Shown: positions 29,528-38,882, counted from the first letter of the stretch. The stretch: DNA of 64,000 nucleotides from Ferruginibacter sp. (GCA_025963635.1 JAOQAK010000072.1:186001-250000), one strand, 5' to 3'. Program-made: numbers and translations. The notes: generated by a model from the sequence alone, not told the origin.

Positions 29528-30826
29528 ATGAAAATCAGATCATTTATTCTAAGTGCGGCAGTCCTTTTTTTCTATACCGGCAACGGGCAAATAAAACATG
29601 CTTCCGCTTCAATGTATCCTTCGTATAAGGGATTGGTTATGGCTGGGTACCAGGGATGGTTCAGGGCTAAGGGCGATGGCAGCAGTACAGGATTCAACCA
29701 TTATTTTGCCAGTGAGGAACGTTGTGGCATCGACATGTGGCCCGATATGACCGAATACGAAAAAAGCTATGAAACGCCGTTTAAGCAAGCCGATGGCAGC
29801 ACGGCAAAACTGTTCAGTTCCTATGATAAAAGCACGGTAGATATCCATTTTAAATGGATGAAGCAGTATGGGGTAGATGGTGTTTTTATGCAGCGCTTCT
29901 TTTCAGCAGCCAAAGAAAATAAAGCAAAAAGCAGCTCATTGGTGGTGCTTAAAAATGCGCTTGCCGCAGCTTCCCAACAGGAACGGGCAATTGCGGTGAT
30001 GTATGATCTTTCCGGGTTAAAAGGTTCCGGGGAAGATTGCTCTGCCATCATTGAAGACTGGAAATACCTGGTTGATTCTTTACATGTAACCAACCAGCAG
30101 GGAACAAAAACCTACCTGCAACAAAATGGTAAACCTATTGTGGCGATATGGGGCATTGGTTTTCCGGACAGGCCCTATAATATCCGCAATATCGGGCTGG
30201 AAAGGTTGATGGACTTTCTTAAAAATGACCCGGTATATGGCCACTGCGCCATAATGCTTGGGGTGCCCACTTTCTGGCGTGATCTGAATGCGGACTGCAT
30301 CAATGATCCTTACCTGCATCAGATCATTAAACAGGCTGACATTGTGCTGCCCTGGATGATCCAGCGTTTTACGCCCTTGTTGCACAATGATATGGACCGT
30401 TACCGGGATGTGATCATCGGTGATATCAAATGGTGCCGCAAAAATAAAATTGATTATGTACCCAGCGTTTGTCCGGGCTTCAGCTGGCATAATCTTAGTC
30501 GTTATGAATTCCCGGATGACGTGAAGCCTTCAGCTTCTATTCCCCGCCAGGGAGGAAAATTTTACTGGCAACAGCTATCAACCGCATTAAACGCAGGCGC
30601 AGAAATGCTGTATGTCGCCATGTTTGATGAAATAAATGAAGCAACTGCCATCTTCAAGGCGACTGATACGCCACCGGTAAGTAAATATGCATCCTTTATT
30701 GGTATGGATGGGGTGCCATCTGACCACTACTTATGGCTTACCGGGGAAGCATCTAAAACATTAAAGCACCAGATTCCTTTATCCTTGAAAATGCCTGTAC
30801 GAATTGAACCGGCAATATCAAAATGA
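29528..30826 (+). CDS. GH71/99-like secreted glycoside hydrolase, paralogue 2
   Basis: This 432-residue protein has signal peptide MKIRSFILSAAVLFFYTGNGQ. It is collinear with the gene at 25777: SYKGLVMAGYQGWFRAKGDG, HFKWMKQYGVDGVFMQRFF, PYNIRNIGLERLMDFLKND and MFDEINEATAIFKATDTPPV. E368 and E371 keep the E-x-x-E pair, while the following Gly of paralogue 1 is Ala here. Duplication followed by divergence is likely, as the intervening GH92 is also a repeat of the gene type before paralogue 1. It is followed by a 582 bp gap. Assignment to the GH71/99-like group is solid; the substrate is inferred. Confidence 0.78.
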   Translation: MKIRSFILSAAVLFFYTGNGQIKHASASMYPSYKGLVMAGYQGWFRAKGDGSSTGFNHYFASEERCGIDMWPDMTEYEKSYETPFKQADGSTAKLFSSYDKSTVDIHFKWMKQYGVDGVFMQRFFSAAKENKAKSSSLVVLKNALAAASQQERAIAVMYDLSGLKGSGEDCSAIIEDWKYLVDSLHVTNQQGTKTYLQQNGKPIVAIWGIGFPDRPYNIRNIGLERLMDFLKNDPVYGHCAIMLGVPTFWRDLNADCINDPYLHQIIKQADIVLPWMIQRFTPLLHNDMDRYRDVIIGDIKWCRKNKIDYVPSVCPGFSWHNLSRYEFPDDVKPSASIPRQGGKFYWQQLSTALNAGAEMLYVAMFDEINEATAIFKATDTPPVSKYASFIGMDGVPSDHYLWLTGEASKTLKHQIPLSLKMPVRIEPAISK

Positions 30827-31006
30827 TGGTTTCCAGTCAATATAAAAAAAACTTTTTCTTTCGCTTGCTGTGCCGCTGTTCATAGTATTGCAACTCATTG
30901 TTGTAAGAGGCGCCATGCAGATACAGATCCTTTCGTTAAAGATTTAGAAACTGCTCCACCGATTATCCAATGCCCCGCACCAAAAATGCTGGCACCGGCG
31001 TAACAG

Positions 31007-31044
31007 CGATCGTTAACATAATTTACCAATTTTGTCAACGATCG
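31007..31044. promoter_or_regulatory. Inverted repeat, possible operator or hairpin
   Basis: CGATCGTTAACA (31007-31018) and TGTCAACGATCG (31033-31044) are complementary over 12 nt with one mismatch, separated by 14 nt. The centre-to-centre distance (26 bp) would suit a dimeric DNA-binding protein. It could equally fold in RNA as a 3' hairpin of the preceding transcript; there is no T-run after it. Confidence 0.4.
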
Positions 31045-31190
31045 AAAGACAGGAGCGCAGTTTGTTCCTGGTTAAGATTAAATTAATTGTTTGTTATTTT
31101 TTGAAATGTTACTTGCAGGCAATAAGTATAGATCGGGAAATTTAAGGATCATGATCCAAAGCTGTTTAGTGAATGTTCAACCTTCATTTG

Positions 31191-31268
31191 CCACGCTCTT
31201 TAGCGCGGGGGTAGAGATAATGTATTATACTATTCGGCTTTAGGCAAATAACTTTTCGGCTAAAGCCG
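31191..31268. repeat. Dispersed palindromic repeat, copy C
   Basis: CCACGCTC-TTTA-GCGCGGGG (31191-31210, imperfect) is followed by CGGCTTTAG and then CGGCTAAAGCCG (31257-31268). The two-hairpin order and the CATTTGCC lead-in match copy A at 5619-5673 (CCCCGTTC hairpin, then CGGCTATAGCCG). Confidence 0.55.
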
Positions 31269-31408
31269 CATTTTAATTACTGATTATCATCGGCATTGAA
31301 TAATGATCTCCTGATCGATGGAGCACTTATTTAATTGTGTTTCGAAATGTTAGATAGGTTTTAAAAAATATGTCTTGACAGGAGTGGTATTTAATTAATA
31401 AAAAAAAT

Positions 31409-34400
31409 ATGAAAAGACTAACGATCGTTTTTAAAGCAAGTTTGTTGTTTGTAATGGCATTCACCAAACTGAATGCACAAACAGGCATACAACTCAATGA
31501 GAAATTTGATGCACCCGCTGCCCGGTATGAAAAGATTGGAAGAGGGGTGATCTCGATTGGGAATGGCGTTTTAAAAACAACCGATGCTTATGCGGCTTTT
31601 GGTGAATCCAACTGGGCCGATTATGAAATGAAGTTTAGCGCAAGAACGCCTGCAACAAAAGAGCAGGTGCAGATATGGGCTGGGTTCAGGGCTTTTAACA
31701 GAACAGACCGTTATGTGATTGCCTTAAGAGGTGGGGAGCAGGATAACATTTACCTGAGCCGAATGGGCTATATGGGGACTGATGAATTTCTCGCCCTGCG
31801 AAACCTCGATTTCCATCCTGAACCTGGTAAATGGTACGATTTCAAAATACAGGTAGCAGGTAACCGTATAAGAGTGTTTATAAACAATGAAGACCTGCCA
31901 CGTATTGATATAATAGAGAAAAACAGCCAGCTTGCACCCTCCGGCAAAGTAACAGTTGGTGGTGGCTGGATCGAAACAGAATATGATAAACTATCGGTTA
32001 CCGCTTTGCCTGCTGATTATTTTTCCGGCGTCCAAATAAAGGAATACAAACTGAAGGATCTGGTGCCTGACAAAGAAAAGAAACGGGCAGCGGAACGTGG
32101 AGCTTACAAACCCGTGGTGGTGAACACTGCTTCAAATGCACGAACAGCCGTTTCCTTAGATGGCCAATGGTTATTTATGCCCACTTATCAATTAGGTGAT
32201 GAAGCAAAAGCAGTGTCGCCTTCCGTTGATGATAAAGATTGGCATACGATGAATGTGCCGGATTTCTGGAATCCCATCCGGATCTGGTTGCATGGCGAAA
32301 CCTTTGGTAAATTTCCCAAAGGTGTTTCAGATGCTTATTACAGGAAGGAAACTGAACGTTGCGAACGCTATACTTTCGACTATACAAAAACAGCGGCGGC
32401 ATGGTACAGGCAATGGGTTCAATTGCCAGACAATATTGGCTCAAAAAACCTCGAACTGGTATTTGACGCCGTATCAAAAGTAGCGGCAGTATATATCAAC
32501 GGAACCAAAGCTGGCAGTAATATCGGCATGTTTGGTGAGTTTCGTGTGAATGGAACCGGCCTTTTTAAACCGGGCAAAAACCTGGTGGCAGTAAAAGTTA
32601 CCCGTGATTTTGTTAAAGACATAAAAGACGCGGGGAAGGTAGTAGACGTTGCTGTTAGCGTAGAAGTGACCAACAAAATGATCAAAGACCTGGCCCATGG
32701 TTTTTATGGTGGCGATCCTGCAGGCATCTGGCAGCCCGTGTCGCTCATCATAACCGAACCCGTTAAGATAACCGATGTATATATCAAGCCTACCCTTACC
32801 GGTGCCACATTCGAGGTAACCGTAAAAAATAATTCAGATAAAAAAGCGGTATTTGCGCTTACGACAGACATTACCGATAAGGCTACAAAAGCACCATTCT
32901 ATAAGGCGGATAATTTATCCGGCAGCGCTATTGCCGCAGGTGAGGAAAAAATATTTACTTACACGGTTTCAGGCCTGCAGCCAAAGTTGTGGACACCGCA
33001 ATCGCCCAACCTGTACGATTTCAGGTTTCGTTTAAGTGTTGATAATAAAGAAGGTGATCAAACCCTTATTGTATCAGGTTTTCGCACCTTTGAATCCAGG
33101 GATGGCTTCTTATGGTTAAATGGAAATCGTTACTGGCTGCGTGGAGGTAATCATACGCCTTTTGCTTTAGCGCCTAACAGCAAGGAACTTGCAGACAGTT
33201 TTTACCAGGTAATGAAAAGGGGAAACATTGATGTAACCCGTACACATACTACTCCTTACAACCAGCTATGGATGAATGCCGCAGACAGCAATGGCATAGG
33301 TATCAGTTTTGAAGGCGGCTGGCCATGGCTCATGATCAACTCAACCATGCCCGACAAAAAACTGATTGATATGTGGGCCGATGAATTTCTTGTGCTGCTT
33401 AAGAAAAACAGGAACCATCCATCCTTACTTTTCTGGACCGTGAACAATGAAATGAAATTTTATGATAATGAGCCTGATTTTGAAAAAGCGAAACTGAAGA
33501 TGAAGATCATTTCTGACGTGGTAAAAAGAATGCGCAAGGTAGATTCCACACGACCCATCGTTTTTGATTCCAATTATAAAAGAAATAAGAAAAAGTTCGG
33601 TAGCGAATTCTTTAATGAGATTGATGATGGCGATATAGACGATATACATGCTTATATTAACTGGTACGATCACACGCTGTTTAAGCAGTTCAACGGCGAG
33701 TTTCAAAAAGAAAATAAAAATGAAGGAAGGCCATTAATCAGCCAGGAGATGTCCACGGGCTATCCCAATGCGGAGAACGGGCATGCCACCCGTTTTTACA
33801 ACCTGGTGCATCAAAACCCCCAATCATTGATCGGGTACCAGTCCTACGAATTTGCCGACCCTGCAAAATTCCTGGAAGTACAGTCTTTCATAACAGGAGA
33901 GCTTGCCGAAGCTTTACGCAGGAGTAATGACAAGGCATCCGGTATCCTCCATTTTGCATTGCTTACCTGGTTCAGGGATGTGTATGATCCAAAAAAATTG
34001 CGGCCTTATCCTGCATATTATGCGATCAAAAGAGCATTGCAGCCTGTGCTGGTAAGCGCTGAATTGTGGGGAAGACATTTTTATGCCGGGGAAAAAATTC
34101 CTGCCCGGATTTGCGTGGTGAATGATAAAGAAGATGGCAGCGACCTCGCCGCAACAACGCTTCAATGGGAATTAGTTTCTGATAAAGGAATATCATTGGC
34201 TGCCGGTAAACAGGCAATGCCCGCCGTAAAACATTCCACCCGTGAATGGATCGCACCTGTTATCACAGTTCCTGCAAATCTGATAGCTGATAAATTAACG
34301 GCCAAACTCCTGGTAAAACTAATGGGTGGTTCAAAGCTTATTGCTGAAAATGAATACAAAGTTTTGCTTGCCAAAAAGCAATGGATAAATCCGTTAAAGG

Positions 34401-35041
34401 GTGACCAGAAAAAGATAGTGCTGGTTGATTTTAATAATATGAAACCGGTATTTGATTTCCTTGGACAGGCTTATACAACGGCCCCTACAGTAACTGAAGC
34501 AATCACTAAAAAAGCAGCAGTGTATGTATTCTCGGGGCTTGATATAAAAAATACTTCGCCTGCTGAAATCCAGTCTTTAAAGGCATTCATCGCCACGGGC
34601 GCAAAAGTATTATTGTTGAATGGCGAAAGCGTGGCGAAGGAAATATACCCGGAATATATCACCGGTTGGATTGTACCGACAGAAGGCGATATTGTAAATA
34701 TGGAATTGCCTGAGTCGCCGGTGTTTAATAACATTGATCCGCTTGAATTGCGATACTTCAATAACAACAAAAGGGAAGTGCCTGTTGTGTGTACCGCAGC
34801 ATTAAAAATCAATCGTAATGCGAATGTAGAGCCGCTTGCCATGCAAATAAAAATTCATGGCTACATCAATGGTGAAATGGAGCAACGCTCAGAATATATG
34901 AAAACTATCAAGGGCTTTCCCATTATAAAGATAAAAGATAATGGTGCAGCGATCATTTCAACCATGTCGCTTGATAAAGCTTTGACAGATCCTATTGCCG
35001 GCAAACTATTAATCAACATGTTAACGGAACTGGCAAAGTAA
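31409..35041 (+). CDS. Large multidomain GH2-family glycoside hydrolase
   Basis: The protein is 1210 residues, longer than typical GH2 enzymes, with a signal peptide ending near TKLNAQ (residue 24). Residues about 28-200 form a LamG/DUF1080-like beta-sandwich (GKWYDFKIQVAGNRIRVFIN) that may bind glycan. The GH2 sugar-binding jelly-roll follows (about 240-440, with LVFDAVSKVAAVYINGTKAG), then an Ig-like domain (about 450-555). The TIM barrel (about 560-870) has NGNRYWLRGGNHTPFALAP. E681 (FWTVNNEMKF) is the likely acid/base and E780 (LISQEMSTGYP) the nucleophile. The last 200 residues look like a class-I amidotransferase-type Rossmann module (IVLVDFNNMKPVFDFLG, LKAFIATGAKVLLLNGES), as in some beta-galactosidases. 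A beta-glycoside substrate is expected; the sugar is unknown. It is 159 bp before GH3. Confidence 0.82.
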   Translation: MKRLTIVFKASLLFVMAFTKLNAQTGIQLNEKFDAPAARYEKIGRGVISIGNGVLKTTDAYAAFGESNWADYEMKFSARTPATKEQVQIWAGFRAFNRTDRYVIALRGGEQDNIYLSRMGYMGTDEFLALRNLDFHPEPGKWYDFKIQVAGNRIRVFINNEDLPRIDIIEKNSQLAPSGKVTVGGGWIETEYDKLSVTALPADYFSGVQIKEYKLKDLVPDKEKKRAAERGAYKPVVVNTASNARTAVSLDGQWLFMPTYQLGDEAKAVSPSVDDKDWHTMNVPDFWNPIRIWLHGETFGKFPKGVSDAYYRKETERCERYTFDYTKTAAAWYRQWVQLPDNIGSKNLELVFDAVSKVAAVYINGTKAGSNIGMFGEFRVNGTGLFKPGKNLVAVKVTRDFVKDIKDAGKVVDVAVSVEVTNKMIKDLAHGFYGGDPAGIWQPVSLIITEPVKITDVYIKPTLTGATFEVTVKNNSDKKAVFALTTDITDKATKAPFYKADNLSGSAIAAGEEKIFTYTVSGLQPKLWTPQSPNLYDFRFRLSVDNKEGDQTLIVSGFRTFESRDGFLWLNGNRYWLRGGNHTPFALAPNSKELADSFYQVMKRGNIDVTRTHTTPYNQLWMNAADSNGIGISFEGGWPWLMINSTMPDKKLIDMWADEFLVLLKKNRNHPSLLFWTVNNEMKFYDNEPDFEKAKLKMKIISDVVKRMRKVDSTRPIVFDSNYKRNKKKFGSEFFNEIDDGDIDDIHAYINWYDHTLFKQFNGEFQKENKNEGRPLISQEMSTGYPNAENGHATRFYNLVHQNPQSLIGYQSYEFADPAKFLEVQSFITGELAEALRRSNDKASGILHFALLTWFRDVYDPKKLRPYPAYYAIKRALQPVLVSAELWGRHFYAGEKIPARICVVNDKEDGSDLAATTLQWELVSDKGISLAAGKQAMPAVKHSTREWIAPVITVPANLIADKLTAKLLVKLMGGSKLIAENEYKVLLAKKQWINPLKGDQKKIVLVDFNNMKPVFDFLGQAYTTAPTVTEAITKKAAVYVFSGLDIKNTSPAEIQSLKAFIATGAKVLLLNGESVAKEIYPEYITGWIVPTEGDIVNMELPESPVFNNIDPLELRYFNNNKREVPVVCTAALKINRNANVEPLAMQIKIHGYINGEMEQRSEYMKTIKGFPIIKIKDNGAAIISTMSLDKALTDPIAGKLLINMLTELAK

Positions 35042-35200
35042 GGCACATCAATAGTATCCCGGCTGAGTTTGAACAAAATTCTTTTTCAATGAGAAAATGG
35101 TGAGTTTTGAAATGAGAAGGGACGGTAGGGTAACTACCAAAATTGACGGAATCCAGGTATTTCAATAGTAAAGTTTTCTCGTCATGTTCATTTATGTATT

Positions 35201-37564
35201 ATGAAAAGATGTATTTCAGCAGGTTATTTTATAGCAGTAGCCATCGGTGCTCTTTCTTTCAGTTTTAGCGGTCCTTTACAAAAGAAAGGTTGGATTGATT
35301 TTAATAAAAATGGAAAAAAAGATATTTACGAAGACCCGTCAAAGCCGGTTGAAGCAAGGGTAAATAATTTATTGGGGCTGATGACGGTAGAAGAAAAGAC
35401 CTGCCAGCTTGCAACCCTGTATGGCTATGGTGCGGTATTAAAAGACCGGCTGCCAACAGCCGGATGGAAAGACAGCGTATGGAAAGATGGCATTGCAAAT
35501 ATTGATGAGCAGCTTACCGGTTATCGTGCGGATACCATGTATGCATTTCCGTATGCGGATCATGCTCAAGCCATCAATACCATACAAAAATGGTTTGTAG
35601 AAGAAACGCGTTTAGGCATCCCCGTTGATTTTACCACCGAAGGCATCCGGGGCCTTAACCATATGAAGGCGACCTATTTTCCGGCACAGATAGCACAGGC
35701 CTGTACGTTTAATAAAGATTTGGTGAATAGGATAGGGAATATTACGGGCAGGGAAGCCAAAGCGCTTGGCTACACGAATGTGTATTCGCCCATATTAGAT
35801 GTGGCTTCCGACCCAAGATGGGGGAGAATGGAAGAAACCTATGGCTCAGATCCTTTCCTTGTTGCACAACTGGGTAAACAGAATATTTTGGGCATTCAAA
35901 AGAATGGTGTCGTTTCTACGGTTAAACACTTTGCGGTGTATAGTATACCCGTTGGGGGAAGGGATGGAGAAGTGCGTGTTGATCCGCATGTGGCGCCAAG
36001 AGAAATGTGGGAGCTTTACCTTGAACCTTTCCGTGTTGCTTTTAAAGAGGCAAAGGCGAAAGGAGTAATGGTTTCGTACAATGATTACGATGGTGTGCCC
36101 ATTATTTCGAGCAAATATTTTTTAACTGATATCCTTCGCCACCAGTTTGGTTTTGATGGCTACGTAGTAAGTGACAGCCATGCTTTTGAAGATTTGTTTG
36201 CAAAGCATCATGTAGCAAAGGATACTGCGGATGCTGCTCGTTTGGCACTAACTGCAGGCATGAATGTAAGGACAGATTTTAAGAATCCGCGGGATTTTCT
36301 GTCAGGTGTAAGAAGAGGAATTAAAAATGGAACCATCCCCATGAGTGTAATCGATCAGCGGGTACGGGAGGTGTTAAAAGTGAAATTCTGGCTGCGATTA
36401 TTTGACAACCCCTACGTAACCAACACTGCACTGGCAAAGGAAACAGTACACAATACAGAAGCGCAACAACTAACGCTCCAGGCTGCACGGGAGAGCATTG
36501 TTCTTTTAAAAAATGAGCACCATTTATTGCCGCTTGATCTAAACAATATTGGTACGGTTGCCATCATTGGCCCAAATGCGAAGGAAGAGAAAAGTTTATT
36601 TTCGAGATATGGGCCCTGCAAGGGGAAAGTCATCACTGTTTTTGAAGGCATAAAAAACGCCCTGCCGGCATCGGCGAACATATTGTATGCACAGGGCTGT
36701 ACGCATATTGACAAAAATTTCCCCACAAGCGATATTGAAGATTTCCCTGTTACCAAAGAAGAAAATGATGCCCTGGATGAAGCCGTTAGAACGGCCGCAA
36801 AAGCCGACGTTATTTTTTTGGTGGTAGGCGATAATGATTTAACCATCGGGGAAACATTCTCACGCCTCGATTTAAAGTTGCCCGGCCGACAGGAATTGTT
36901 GGTAGAAAAAATTGCTGCTTTGAAAAAGCCAACTGTGCTGTTATTGGTCGGCGGCCGTCCTGTTACAATCAATTTTGCCGATAAGAATATTCCGGCCATC
37001 GTTGAAACCTGGTATCTCGGTGAAACAATGGGCGATGCCATTGCGGATGTAGTGTTTGGAAAATACAATCCCGGTGGAAAATTATGCGTTCCCTTTCCAA
37101 AACATGTGGGCCAGATCCCGCTCTCATTTCCTATGAAGCCCTCTGCGGATGCACGTGGCAATGCCAATGTCAGTGGATTTTTATACCCTTTTGGATTCGG
37201 CTTAAGTTATACAACTTTTCAATACAGCGGGTTAAAGGTTAGCACAGATAATTACAAAGTCAAAGGCGAAGTGACGGTTACCTTCCGGGTAAAAAATTCG
37301 GGCAAAATAGCCGGAGATGATGTAGTGCAATTGTATATCAACGATGAAGTAAGTTCCGTTACGACCTATGTAAAAAAGCTGAGAGGTTTTGAGCGGGTAT
37401 CGCTTCAGCCACAGGAAGAAAAGGAAGTGAGCATTGTTTTAAAAGCAGATCATTTTTCCCTGCTAAACCAGGAGATGAAAAGAGTGGTGGAACCCGGTTG
37501 GTTTAAGATAATGATTGGCGCATCCTCTCAAGATATACGTTTAACTGAAAGAATAGAATTGTGA
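35201..37564 (+). CDS. GH3 beta-glycosidase
   Basis: This 787-residue secreted enzyme has a signal peptide at 1-24. A DFNKNGKKDIYEDPSKPVEA segment, a calcium-loop-like lead-in common in Bacteroidota GH3 proteins, precedes the GH3 N-terminal barrel. Substrate-loop motifs are SPILDVASDPRWGRMEETYG, VKHFAVYSIPVGGRDG and the nucleophile D325 in GYVVSDSHAFEDLF. The alpha/beta sandwich has the probable acid/base E551 (IGETFSRLDLKLPG). YPFGFGLSYTTF leads to the C-terminal FN3-like domain. Length and order are standard. It likely acts as a periplasmic beta-glucosidase or beta-xylosidase on products of the GH2 and GH92 enzymes. It is followed by the ROK kinase after 81 bp. Confidence 0.94.
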   Translation: MKRCISAGYFIAVAIGALSFSFSGPLQKKGWIDFNKNGKKDIYEDPSKPVEARVNNLLGLMTVEEKTCQLATLYGYGAVLKDRLPTAGWKDSVWKDGIANIDEQLTGYRADTMYAFPYADHAQAINTIQKWFVEETRLGIPVDFTTEGIRGLNHMKATYFPAQIAQACTFNKDLVNRIGNITGREAKALGYTNVYSPILDVASDPRWGRMEETYGSDPFLVAQLGKQNILGIQKNGVVSTVKHFAVYSIPVGGRDGEVRVDPHVAPREMWELYLEPFRVAFKEAKAKGVMVSYNDYDGVPIISSKYFLTDILRHQFGFDGYVVSDSHAFEDLFAKHHVAKDTADAARLALTAGMNVRTDFKNPRDFLSGVRRGIKNGTIPMSVIDQRVREVLKVKFWLRLFDNPYVTNTALAKETVHNTEAQQLTLQAARESIVLLKNEHHLLPLDLNNIGTVAIIGPNAKEEKSLFSRYGPCKGKVITVFEGIKNALPASANILYAQGCTHIDKNFPTSDIEDFPVTKEENDALDEAVRTAAKADVIFLVVGDNDLTIGETFSRLDLKLPGRQELLVEKIAALKKPTVLLLVGGRPVTINFADKNIPAIVETWYLGETMGDAIADVVFGKYNPGGKLCVPFPKHVGQIPLSFPMKPSADARGNANVSGFLYPFGFGLSYTTFQYSGLKVSTDNYKVKGEVTVTFRVKNSGKIAGDDVVQLYINDEVSSVTTYVKKLRGFERVSLQPQEEKEVSIVLKADHFSLLNQEMKRVVEPGWFKIMIGASSQDIRLTERIEL

Positions 37565-37645
37565 CGATTGTTTCACCTGGCTTAACGCAATGATCGGAAT
37601 GCAAAGACATTTACCCTGTTATAAGCATTGCATTATAAAATTTAC

Positions 37646-38512
37646 ATGAATAACACTATCGTATTAGGAGCTGATATTGGAGGATCGCATATTACTTCCG
37701 CACTTGTTGATCTAAATAATCGTTCCATCCTTTGGAACTCTTATCAGCGGCAACGCGTTAACTCAAAAGGTACTATTGATGAAATAGTGACAGCATGGTT
37801 ACGGTCGATCAAAGGATCATTTGAGTCTGGTCATATGGGGCTAAAACGGGTAGGTATTGCGATGCCTGGCCCCTTCGACTACGACAAAGGTATTTCCTTT
37901 ATAAAAAACGGTGACAAATATGAAGCCCTATATGGCATGAATGTAAAAGAAATGATTTTTGAAAGACTCGGCATTGCGGCCGAAGATATCTGCATGTCGA
38001 ATGATGCGGCTTGTTTTCTGCAGGGTGAAGTATTTGCAGGTGCAGCAAAGGGATATGAAAGCGCAATTGGCATTACACTCGGCACAGGTTTGGGAACGGC
38101 AAGGTATTGTCATGGCAAATCTGAGGATGTAAATCTCTGGTGCCATCCATTCAGGAGTAGCATTGCCGAAGAATACCTTTCAACACGGTGGTTTGTACAA
38201 CGTTACTTCCAGTTATCGGGCATCCGCGTAACAGGTGTAAAAAAGATTGCTGATATCTGTGACATTGATAAACATGCTAAAACGGTTTTTGAAGAATTTG
38301 CAGAAACATTCGCTGAATTTCTTATTCAATTTATTTATATAGACAGGCCGGACGTTATTATACTGGGCGGAAATATCTCCCAGGCAAGCGTGTTATTCCT
38401 GACTTCTCTTAATTTTCACCTGAAAAAAAGCGGCTTTGACATCCCGGTGAAAATCGCGGCACTCGGTGAACATGCAGCAATACTTGGCGCTGGTTCTCTA
38501 TTAACAGGATGA
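37646..38512 (+). CDS. ROK-family sugar kinase
   Basis: This 288-residue cytoplasmic kinase phosphorylates a released hexose. The start is placed at ATG 37646, because an in-frame TTG at 37628 would add only six atypical residues. The phosphate-binding loop is LGADIGGSHITSALVD. The catalytic Asp lies in SNDAACFLQGEVFAG, and ITLGTGLGTARY is the second glycine-rich motif. The usual ROK zinc motif (CxCGxxGCxE) is absent; the region reads NLWCHPFRSSIAEEYLS instead, so this is a zinc-free branch. It contains no helix-turn-helix, so it is a kinase and not a NagC-type repressor. It is the last gene of the PUL, 63 bp before a strong terminator. Glucose and mannose are the most plausible substrates. 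Confidence 0.88.
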   Translation: MNNTIVLGADIGGSHITSALVDLNNRSILWNSYQRQRVNSKGTIDEIVTAWLRSIKGSFESGHMGLKRVGIAMPGPFDYDKGISFIKNGDKYEALYGMNVKEMIFERLGIAAEDICMSNDAACFLQGEVFAGAAKGYESAIGITLGTGLGTARYCHGKSEDVNLWCHPFRSSIAEEYLSTRWFVQRYFQLSGIRVTGVKKIADICDIDKHAKTVFEEFAETFAEFLIQFIYIDRPDVIILGGNISQASVLFLTSLNFHLKKSGFDIPVKIAALGEHAAILGAGSLLTG

Positions 38513-38574
38513 ACAGGATGGACCAACTGGTAATGTACAATCCCCGTTAATCAACAAGAATTAATAAAAGGCAG

Positions 38575-38607
38575 CCCCTCACCGATGAAAAATGGTGAGG
38601 GTTTTTT
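38575..38607 (+). terminator. Rho-independent terminator closing the large PUL
   Basis: CCCTCACC (38576-38583) pairs perfectly with GGTGAGGG (38594-38601) across a 10-nt loop and is followed directly by six T residues. This is the clearest intrinsic terminator in the window, and it separates the ROK gene from the regulator gene. Confidence 0.9.
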
Positions 38608-38771
38608 CATTTGGTCATTCATCTACCGGGGGCATTTTAAGTAAATGTATAGGGCGATAAAGGCTGCAGGGAAACAGAGACAGCAGGATAAAGTTCCCGG
38701 GTGGTAGTTCTTTGTACATATTGGGCTGGATATTGGTTATTATTAAAAGGCTTACAATTTGGGATTTAGCT

Positions 38772-38779
38772 TATTTTTG
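38772..38779 (+). promoter_or_regulatory. Candidate -7 box upstream of the membrane regulator
   Basis: TATTTTTG fits TAnnTTTG and lies about 103 bp upstream of the regulator start and about 165 bp after the PUL terminator. No clear TTG is found at the expected -33 spacing. The rest of the 38608-38882 gap shows nothing else recognisable. Confidence 0.35.
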
Positions 38780-38882
38780 CAAAGCTTTTATGAGAATAAT
38801 TGATCAATATTTTTTCATTTTAAACTGGGTGAGACTTATTAGACCCTTTGGGTTATGTTAATTGCTAAGAATTATGCTATTC

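Larger units (their letters stand above)
30827..31408 (+). other. 582 bp gap inside the large PUL
   Basis: There is no protein-like frame here. The gap contains a 12-nt inverted repeat (31007-31044) and dispersed palindromic repeat copy C. It is the longest break in the PUL, so the GH2-GH3-ROK segment may have its own promoter; no exact TAnnTTTG box was found. Confidence 0.45.

Noticed and set aside
36412..37167. 251-codon minus-strand open frame
   Set aside because: It is fully antisense to the GH3 gene; its composition is the mirror of a conserved coding frame and it has no recognisable motif.
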